In this document: positions 58,284 through 64,000 of the stretch, one piece after another
Numbering within the stretch: position 1 is the first letter of the stretch
Layout of the letters: each line of letters starts with the position of its first letter
NCBI GenBank assembly: GCA_051883075.1
Contig: JBJETA010000005.1
Coordinates: forward strand, 1 to 64,000
Source: Aminipila sp051883075
GTDB lineage: Bacteria > Bacillota > Clostridia > Peptostreptococcales > Anaerovoracaceae
Reading direction: 5' to 3'
DNA length: 64,000 bases
Notes under the pieces: generated by a model
Seen by the model: the letters and a program-made list of their open reading frames with translations, nothing else
Told to the model about the DNA's origin: nothing
Databases searched by the model: none
Made by a program: the position numbers and the translations under genes

Positions 58284-60209
58284 TTAAATATCCAATGTAG
58301 CATATTTTGCATTTTCTTCGATAAATTTTCTTCTAGGCGCTACCTTTTCACCCATAAGAGTTGTAAAGATTTCATCTGCCGCAGCAGAGTCCTCCAGGGT
58401 AATCTGGATTAATGTCCTGTTGTTATAGTCCATGGTTGTTTCCCACAGCTGGTTGAAGTCCATTTCTCCAAGACCCTTATATCTCTGGATATCCAGTTTG
58501 ACCTGTTTACCGCTTTCCGCAAGTGAAGATATAAGCTTTTCCTGCTCTTTTTCACTGTAAGTATAGTAAACTTCTTTTCCTCGCTTTGTCTGGAAAAGAG
58601 GCGGCTGTGCCGCATATACATATCCGCCTTCAATAAGCGGTGTCATATATCTGTAGAAGAATGTTAGCAGCAATGTCCTGATATGTGCTCCGTCTACGTC
58701 GGCATCGGTCATAATTATAATCTTGTGGTATCTCAGCTTTTCAATATTGAAATCCTGTCCGATACCGCATCCGAATGCCGTAATCATGTTCTTTATTTCA
58801 TCTGAGTTTAAAATCTTTTCAAGTCTTGCCTTTTCTACATTTAAGATTTTACCTCTCAGAGGAAGAACAGCCTGTCTCTTTCTGTCTCTTCCCTGCTTTG
58901 CACTTCCGCCCGCGGAGTCACCTTCGACAAGGAATATTTCTGAAAGTGAAGGATCCTTTTCTGAACAGTCAGCAAGCTTGCCGGGAAGTGAAATACTGTC
59001 AAGAGCACCTTTTCTTCTTGTTAAATCTCTCGCCTTTCTTGCTGCTTCTCTTGCTCTTGAAGCTCTTATACATTTATCAATGATGATTCTTGCTTCAGCA
59101 GGATGTTCTTCAAGAAATGCTGTCAGATTTTCATTTGTTGAGCTTTCTACAAAGCCTCTCATTTCACTGTTTCCAAGCTTTGTCTTTGTCTGGCCTTCAA
59201 ACTGCGGTTCTGTAAGCTTTACAGAAACAACTGCAGTAAGACCTTCTCTTACGTCTTCGCCTGTAAGTGCTTCTTCGCTTTCCTTCAGCAGCTTGTTCTT
59301 TCTTGCATAATCATTTATAACCTTTGTAAGGGCAGTCTTGAAGCCAACCATGTGTGTACCGCCTTCGGTAGTGTTAATATTGTTGGCATAAGACAGTATA
59401 ACTTCGTTATATCTGTCTGTGTACTGCATAGCCACTTCAACTTCAAGATTTTCCTTTATCAGTTCAAAGTAAATAACCTCATCATGAATTGCTTCTTTGT
59501 TTTTGTTCTGATGAAGCACAAACTCCTTGATACCGCCTTCATAATGGAAAACTTCTTTCTTTTCCTGACCTTCTCTTTTGTCTTCAAGGGTAATCTTTAT
59601 GCCTTTATTTAAGAATGCCATCTCTCTGAGTCTGTGTTCAAGAGTAGCATAATCATAGTTCACATCTTCAAAAATCTCAGGATCAGCCCAGAAGGTTGAC
59701 TTTGAACCTGTATGTCTTGAATCACCTATAACAGTAAGGGGCATAGTTGTCTTTCCGCGGCTGTAAGTCTGCTTATAAATTTTTCCGTTTCTCTTGATTT
59801 CAACCTCCATATTTGTTGAAAGAGCATTTACTACGGAAGCACCTACACCGTGAAGACCGCCGGATACTTTATATCCCCCGCCGCCGAACTTTCCGCCTGC
59901 ATGCAGGACTGTATGAATAACTTCAACAGCCGGTATTCCAAGCTTAGGATGATTGTCTACAGGCATACCTCTTCCATCATCTTCTACTGTGATAGAATTG
60001 TCTGCGTTTATTGTAACATCAATCTTTTTGCAATATCCTGCAAGTGCTTCGTCCACGCTGTTGTCAACCACTTCGTAAACAAGGTGGTGAAGACCTCTCG
60101 GGCCTGTACTTCCGATGTACATACCCGGTCTTTTTCTTACAGCCTCAAGTCCTTCCAGAACCTGTATCTGGGCGGCATCATACTGCCCACTGTTAATTTC
60201 TGTACTCAA
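58284..60209 (-). CDS. gyrB: DNA gyrase subunit B
   Basis: This 641-residue subunit has the GHKL ATPase (EVVDNSVDEALAG, DDGRGMPVDNHPK, GGLHGVGASVVNALS), transducer, and the TOPRIM motif (FLVEGDSAGGSAKQGRDR, DADVDGAHIRTLLL). It starts at a TTG (60209) with AAAGGAG six bases upstream. Promoter at 60332-60304. Ordinary length for the Gram-positive form. Confidence 0.97.
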   Translation of the reverse strand: MSTEINSGQYDAAQIQVLEGLEAVRKRPGMYIGSTGPRGLHHLVYEVVDNSVDEALAGYCKKIDVTINADNSITVEDDGRGMPVDNHPKLGIPAVEVIHTVLHAGGKFGGGGYKVSGGLHGVGASVVNALSTNMEVEIKRNGKIYKQTYSRGKTTMPLTVIGDSRHTGSKSTFWADPEIFEDVNYDYATLEHRLREMAFLNKGIKITLEDKREGQEKKEVFHYEGGIKEFVLHQNKNKEAIHDEVIYFELIKENLEVEVAMQYTDRYNEVILSYANNINTTEGGTHMVGFKTALTKVINDYARKNKLLKESEEALTGEDVREGLTAVVSVKLTEPQFEGQTKTKLGNSEMRGFVESSTNENLTAFLEEHPAEARIIIDKCIRASRAREAARKARDLTRRKGALDSISLPGKLADCSEKDPSLSEIFLVEGDSAGGSAKQGRDRKRQAVLPLRGKILNVEKARLEKILNSDEIKNMITAFGCGIGQDFNIEKLRYHKIIIMTDADVDGAHIRTLLLTFFYRYMTPLIEGGYVYAAQPPLFQTKRGKEVYYTYSEKEQEKLISSLAESGKQVKLDIQRYKGLGEMDFNQLWETTMDYNNRTLIQITLEDSAAADEIFTTLMGEKVAPRRKFIEENAKYATLDI

Positions 60210-60303
60210 TTTACTTTCTCCTTTGAATAATTTATGTAATGCAATATTTTTTCAATATTAGATAAACTGTGAATGATTATTTTCAGCATTTCACAACTAT
60301 CAT

Positions 60304-60332
60304 ATTATACATTAAATTTTGCGTTTTTACAA
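60304..60332 (-). promoter_or_regulatory. gyrBA promoter
   Basis: On the minus strand TTGTAA (60332-60327), a 17-bp spacer and TATAAT (60309-60304). Two direct copies of AAAACGCAAAA (minus strand, at 60346-60336 and 60327-60317) flank or overlap the -35 and could bind a regulator. Confidence 0.55.
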
Positions 60333-60367
60333 TATTTTTGCGTTTTAGAGTTTTTTATTAAAATTCA

Positions 60368-60403
60368 TCAAAAAACGCCTTAAATCGAAAATTTAGGGCG
60401 TTT
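60368..60403 (-). terminator. intrinsic terminator after the LysR gene
   Basis: A 13-bp stem (AAACGCCTTAAAT with ATTTAGGGCGTTT, one G-U) around a 5-nt loop, then TTTTTT on the minus strand, 44 bp after the stop at 60447. Confidence 0.75.
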
Positions 60404-60446
60404 AATTAAGATTTTATTTCAAGGTTGTTATTCAATTATATATTTT

Positions 60447-61334
60447 TCAGCTTTTATTATAACTTTCTTTAGCGATTGAAATTAATCTCTTTGTTTTATT
60501 ACTATTATCATCCATATGCCATGCCGCCCCATAAGATACAACATCATCAGTTTCCAACGGAACAATATTTAAAGATTCATCTGCACTATAAATAAAATCA
60601 GGCATGATTGCAATTCCTAGTCCGCATTTTGCCAATGTGCATCCGCTAAGCTGATTGTCTGAAAAAATTATAGGTGATAAAGGACAAGCCGTAATAATTT
60701 TCTTTTCCATTTGTTTCATTTCTTCAGGACAAAGAGTTGGATTAAGAAGAACCATTGTTTGTCCATTTAAGTCATCAAAAGTAATTTTATCTTTATTACT
60801 TAATTTATTCTTATTGGGAACAACACATATAAAGTGTCCAACATATAATTCCTGATACTTTGCATTTAAAATATCTATAGTATTATTTTGAATAGTAAAT
60901 AAAAAATCTACTTTTTTCTCAAAAAATAACGTATTTTTTTGTTTAAAATCTATCATTTTCAATTCAATTTTTGTATTTGGATATTCACACATAAATTTTT
61001 CAATAATGCCAGCAAGATATCGTATTGCCAAATCATTATTCTCATAAGCAATTACATATTTAGAATCATATTTTTCTGCATATTTGCGTGCCTTGGCAAT
61101 TCCTTGATTTATTGAAATAACTACCTCTTTCATATCTTCATAAAAAGACGCACCTGCACCTGTAAGTTCCACATTTCTTTTATTTCTCTTAAAAAGTTGA
61201 AATCCTAATTCATTTTCTAATTGTTTTATTTTATTACTTATTGTTGGCTGTGTAAGAAACATTCTCTGTGCCGTAATTGAAAAATTCAACGTTTCTGCTA
61301 GATCAATAAAGCATTCCAACTGTTTTATATCCAT
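60447..61334 (-). CDS. LysR family transcriptional regulator
   Basis: This 295-residue regulator has the N-terminal winged HTH (MDIKQLECFIDLAETLNFSI, AQRMFLTQPTISNKIKQLE) and a periplasmic-binding-protein-like co-inducer domain. It is divergent from the NmrA-like gene, 137 bp away, and is expected to control it. The region is more AT-rich than its flanks. The ligand is unknown. Confidence 0.93.
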   Translation of the reverse strand: MDIKQLECFIDLAETLNFSITAQRMFLTQPTISNKIKQLENELGFQLFKRNKRNVELTGAGASFYEDMKEVVISINQGIAKARKYAEKYDSKYVIAYENNDLAIRYLAGIIEKFMCEYPNTKIELKMIDFKQKNTLFFEKKVDFLFTIQNNTIDILNAKYQELYVGHFICVVPNKNKLSNKDKITFDDLNGQTMVLLNPTLCPEEMKQMEKKIITACPLSPIIFSDNQLSGCTLAKCGLGIAIMPDFIYSADESLNIVPLETDDVVSYGAAWHMDDNSNKTKRLISIAKESYNKS

Positions 61335-61423
61335 TTAATTTCTTCCTTCTTATAAAATTTGTGAATATATTATATCATATTTCTATTTCACTTTTATTTT
61401 TATTATCGTTAAAATTAAAACAA

Positions 61424-61433
61424 GTTAGCTAAC
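61424..61433. promoter_or_regulatory. palindrome in the LysR/NmrA intergenic region
   Basis: GTTAGCTAAC is a perfect 10-bp palindrome 39 bp before the NmrA-like start and 90 bp before the LysR start, a position that suits a LysR recognition site. Confidence 0.35.
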
Positions 61434-61471
61434 AAAAAATTATAAATATTAAAAATATTATGGAGGGTTTT

Positions 61472-62431
61472 ATGAAATATATTGTAACAGGCTGTGATGG
61501 CCAGCTTGGCGGAAGAGTTGCAAATAATATGCTTAATGAAGTATCTGGCGAAAATCTTATTTTTACATGTCCTTTCTTAGACCGCTTATCAAAAGAAAAA
61601 AGAGAATATTGGGAGTCAAAAGGAGTTAGTGTTCGTCAGGCAAATTATGATGATATCAATGAAATGGTAGAAGCATTTAAAGGTGGAGATAGAATTTACT
61701 TTGTTTCCAGTATAATAAATGGACCTCATAGAGTAGAACAGCATAAAAATGTAATTGATGCCTGTAAAAAGGCAGGTGTAAGCCATATTACATATACTTC
61801 TTTTTTCGGTGCTAATCGTGAAGGATACCATCAATATGTGTTAGAAGATCATAAACCAACTGAGGCTTATCTAAAAGCTTCAGGAGTAGAATATAACATT
61901 ATGCGAAATAATCTTTATATGGAAAATTATCTTACAGTTTCAGTTATTTTAGCAATGTTAAGTAATAATGTATGGGGTACAAATGCTCGTGAAGGTAAAG
62001 CCACATATATAGCTAAAGATGATAGTGCTGCTTGTGCTACAGCGCTTCTTTTAGGCAAAGGAGAACCTAATAAAGATTATGATCTGACAAGTTTAACTCC
62101 AATTAGTCAAAGAGAAATTTGTGAAATGATTTCAAAAAAATCAGGTATCGATTTTAAATTTGTTCCAATGGATGATGATGAATTTCGTTTGTATTTAGAA
62201 GCTTTGCACATTCCAACAACAACAGATGGAGATAAATCTCTTTCACCTGTACCTTTCTGCACATTGGATATGGTTACAAATGAAGGAGGTATTGCAAGCG
62301 GTCAAATGGGCGTTGTTTCTCATGATGTTGAAAAACTTATTGGAAGAAAACCATTAGAAATTACTGATCTTTTAGATAAATACAGTTATGTATGGGAAGA
62401 AAAGCTTACAAGTTTAAGGCAGCTTCGATAA
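61472..62431 (+). CDS. NmrA-like NAD(P)-binding oxidoreductase
   Basis: This 319-residue protein starts at ATG 61472 with GGAGGG upstream. The N-terminus MKYIVTGCDGQLGGRVANNM is a Rossmann nucleotide-binding loop. Residues 95-150 (HITYTSFFGANREGYHQYV, then NIMRNNLYMENY) match the NmrA/QorB (atypical SDR) subfamily, which lacks the usual YxxxK. These act as redox sensors or quinone reductases. It is co-directional with the next gene and divergent from its presumed regulator. Confidence 0.88.
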   Translation: MKYIVTGCDGQLGGRVANNMLNEVSGENLIFTCPFLDRLSKEKREYWESKGVSVRQANYDDINEMVEAFKGGDRIYFVSSIINGPHRVEQHKNVIDACKKAGVSHITYTSFFGANREGYHQYVLEDHKPTEAYLKASGVEYNIMRNNLYMENYLTVSVILAMLSNNVWGTNAREGKATYIAKDDSAACATALLLGKGEPNKDYDLTSLTPISQREICEMISKKSGIDFKFVPMDDDEFRLYLEALHIPTTTDGDKSLSPVPFCTLDMVTNEGGIASGQMGVVSHDVEKLIGRKPLEITDLLDKYSYVWEEKLTSLRQLR

Positions 62432-62451
62432 AATTACCGGGAGAATTATTT

Positions 62452-62898
62452 ATGATTGAAAAAAAATATTATAGTATCATTGTAAATTTTTGGTTTTCTC
62501 TTTTTAATGGAATTTCCGTATCTGCCACTATGATTTATTTAAAAACAGGGATGCTTATTATATTTCCATTGATTATTTCTTCTTTAGAAGCATTCGTTAT
62601 CAGCTTTATTACAGGGTTAGTTATACCTGCCGCACCTTTTGGAGCAATGATAGCAGGAAACAAACTTAATTTTAAACCTGGAAGTTTTAAATATATTCTA
62701 ATTTCCAACATTCCAGTATGTTTCACAATGGCATTCATTTTATCACTTGCTTTTGCTATAATTAATGTTGGATTAAAAAATGAATTTATTACAGAATGGT
62801 TTAGCAGTATACCAATTGCATTTATTGCCTCATATATCACGTCAGTTCTGCTAACTCCTTTAGTTTTAAAACTTTCAGATTTATTAGTAAAAAAGTAA
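62452..62898 (+). CDS. DUF2798-like membrane protein
   Basis: This 148-residue protein has four hydrophobic helices (about 8-30, 38-62, 80-105 and 115-135), the shape of the DUF2798 family of small membrane proteins. It starts at ATG 62452 with GGGAG upstream, 20 bp after the NmrA-like stop. It probably forms an operon with that gene. Function is unknown. Confidence 0.8.
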   Translation: MIEKKYYSIIVNFWFSLFNGISVSATMIYLKTGMLIIFPLIISSLEAFVISFITGLVIPAAPFGAMIAGNKLNFKPGSFKYILISNIPVCFTMAFILSLAFAIINVGLKNEFITEWFSSIPIAFIASYITSVLLTPLVLKLSDLLVKK

Positions 62899-62964
62899 AT
62901 ATTTTTATTAATAATAAGCCATAAGATTTTCTCTCTAATAAAATTTGTAAATGTACTCTTAAAT

Positions 62965-63003
62965 AAAATACCCGGTTTTGTTAACAAAACCGGGTATTTT
63001 ATT
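62965..63003. terminator. bidirectional terminator between the DUF2798 and recF genes
   Basis: A perfect 36-nt palindrome (62965-63000) with 18-bp arms centred on GTTAAC, rich in CCCGG/CCGGG core. A/T runs (AAAATA / TATTTT) at its edges act as U-runs for both strands. Confidence 0.85.
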
Positions 63004-63008
63004 TACAT

Positions 63009-64000
63009 TTAAACTTCAATTTTTCCATTACTAACAAAAAAAGTTTTTCCCTGTGGAAGAGTCTGCTTCACTCTTTCCGACAGTTCGGCAGATGTTATAA
63101 AAAGCTGTATGTCCGAAAGTGAGTTAATCAGATAGTTCTGCCTTTCCTCATCAAGTTCAGATAAAACATCGTCTAAAAGCAATATACAATCCTCATCTGT
63201 TTCTTCTTTTATGAGCATGATTTCCGCAAGTTTCAGAGAAAGCGCCGCTGTTCTCTGCTGGCCCTGGGAACCGTATTTTCTTATATCTATACCGTTTACT
63301 GTTATTTTTAAATCATCACGGTGTATTCCTGAAGTTGTAGTTCTTCTTGTCAGATCTTTTTCTATATTTGATTTTATTTTTTCATCAAATATTTCCTTCT
63401 GCTCATCAAGAGTTTTCATAACGGGAATATTTGCTTCATACTGAATCTGAAGCTTTTCTTTGCCATTTGTTATACCGCTGTGTATTTCCCTGCTTATCCT
63501 GTTCAGCTTTTTTATAAACTCATCTCTTTGCAAAATAATTCTTGAGCCGTATTCAACCAGTTCGGCATCCCATACTTCAAGCAGTGACATCTTTGGAGAA
63601 AGCTCTTTAAGCATGGCATTTCTCTGCAGCAAAACCTTTTTATATCTCGTAAGATTGTTGAAATATACAGGTTTTATCTGACTAAGCTCCCTGTCTACAA
63701 ATCTTCTTCTTTTTTCCGGTTCTTCTTTTACTATCTTTAAATCTTCAGGTGAAAAAACAACTATATAAACATGCTCAAGAAGCTCTGAAATCTTTTTTAT
63801 TTTTCTTCCGTTCAGTTTAACCGCCTTGCTTTCTTTGCTTACGGCCATTTCCACGGATATTTCCTCATTTTTCTTTTCAGCTTCAACCTTTATTCTGAAA
63901 AATTTACTTCCGAATCTTATCATCTCAGTATCATTTGAGGTCCGGAAAGATTTTCCGAGAGAAGACAGATATATTGCTTCTATCAGATTTGTTTTTCCCT
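63009..64000 (-). CDS. recF: DNA replication and repair protein RecF, 3' part
   Basis: This gene continues beyond the right edge: reading frame is open from 63998, where the Walker A GKTNLIEAIYLSSLGKSFRT appears; 329 residues are visible. The last 300 residues include the ABC-type signature region and the DDVLSELDEERQNYLINSL Walker B/D loop. RecF acts in gap repair and replication restart. It usually follows dnaN, so dnaA, dnaN and oriC are probably just right of the window. A true start is not visible. Confidence 0.95.
   Translation of the reverse strand, partial: GKTNLIEAIYLSSLGKSFRTSNDTEMIRFGSKFFRIKVEAEKKNEEISVEMAVSKESKAVKLNGRKIKKISELLEHVYIVVFSPEDLKIVKEEPEKRRRFVDRELSQIKPVYFNNLTRYKKVLLQRNAMLKELSPKMSLLEVWDAELVEYGSRIILQRDEFIKKLNRISREIHSGITNGKEKLQIQYEANIPVMKTLDEQKEIFDEKIKSNIEKDLTRRTTTSGIHRDDLKITVNGIDIRKYGSQGQQRTAALSLKLAEIMLIKEETDEDCILLLDDVLSELDEERQNYLINSLSDIQLFITSAELSERVKQTLPQGKTFFVSNGKIEV

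Noticed and set aside
1..64000. rRNA, tRNA and CRISPR arrays
   Set aside because: Intergenic regions are short; no cloverleaf, rRNA signature or regularly spaced repeat was seen.

Overview
The window looks like a low-to-mid GC, anaerobic, probably spore-forming member of the Clostridia. Supporting signs are strong AGGAGG-type ribosome binding sites, rubrerythrin, a YabP-YabQ-DivIC sporulation/division cluster, WalRK, GdpP, a DnaD-domain replication protein and a Bacillota-like gyrB-gyrA/rpsF-ssb-rpsR/rplI-dnaB neighbourhood. Genus cannot be read from the sequence. recF at the right edge, followed leftward by gyrB and gyrA, implies that dnaA and oriC lie just beyond base 64000. Most genes are on the minus strand, co-directional with a fork moving left.

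Layout. (1) 1-6694: the early end of a Mu-like transposable prophage, with GemA-like, AbrB-like and small Cys-rich proteins, MuB ATPase, MuA DDE transposase, a Ner-like HTH protein and a divergent repressor. The repressor gene flanks an operator-bearing promoter, and a repeat-rich left terminus follows. (2) 6820-11598: an NAD(P)H oxidoreductase, an IS200-type insertion, threonine ammonia-lyase, a membrane PAS-GGDEF cyclase and an EamA transporter. (3) 11769-21091: an aromatic amino acid locus. A promoter, an aromatic-rich 38-residue leader peptide and a terminator precede aroF-tyrA-aroB-aroA-aroC-pheA-aroE; a convergent aroK-aroD pair completes the route from DAHP to prephenate, phenylpyruvate and the tyrosine branch. 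(4) 21236-28926: RidA, YbaK, a tandem pair of unknown membrane proteins, two GNAT proteins, an LtaS-like sulfatase and RsmA. (5) 28926-36491: RNase M5, DivIC-like, YabQ, YabP, WalK, WalR, a PLP desulfhydrase, rubrerythrin and a MATE pump. (6) 36620-46151: M23/LysM/G5 peptidase, a DnaD-DnaC(N) hybrid, DnaB, L9, GdpP, YybS-like, a dinD remnant, S18, SSB and S6. (7) 46301-55697: a PfkB kinase/aldolase/nucleotidyltransferase group, a DUF2148 protein, IDI, PAP2, PlsC, YitT, TrpS, a SigB-like sigma factor and an RsbW-like partner. (8) 55763-64000: gyrA, gyrB, a LysR/NmrA/DUF2798 cassette and recF.

How it fits together. The aro genes appear to be controlled by ribosome-mediated attenuation: the leader peptide is 7/10 Phe/Tyr over residues 11-20 and sits just upstream of an intrinsic terminator. 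The prophage early promoter has an operator exactly filling its 17-bp spacer, with a second site 31 bp away and a third inside the repressor gene. A tight cluster of perfect DnaA boxes lies inside idi and the PAP2 gene, well away from the presumed origin.

The most notable points are the aromatic leader/attenuator, the DnaA-box cluster, the DnaD-DnaC(N) hybrid lacking the AAA+ loader, a GdpP without membrane anchors, an RsbW-like protein that has lost its N-box Asn, and the unknown tandem paralogues at 22-25 kb. No rRNA, tRNA or CRISPR array was seen.
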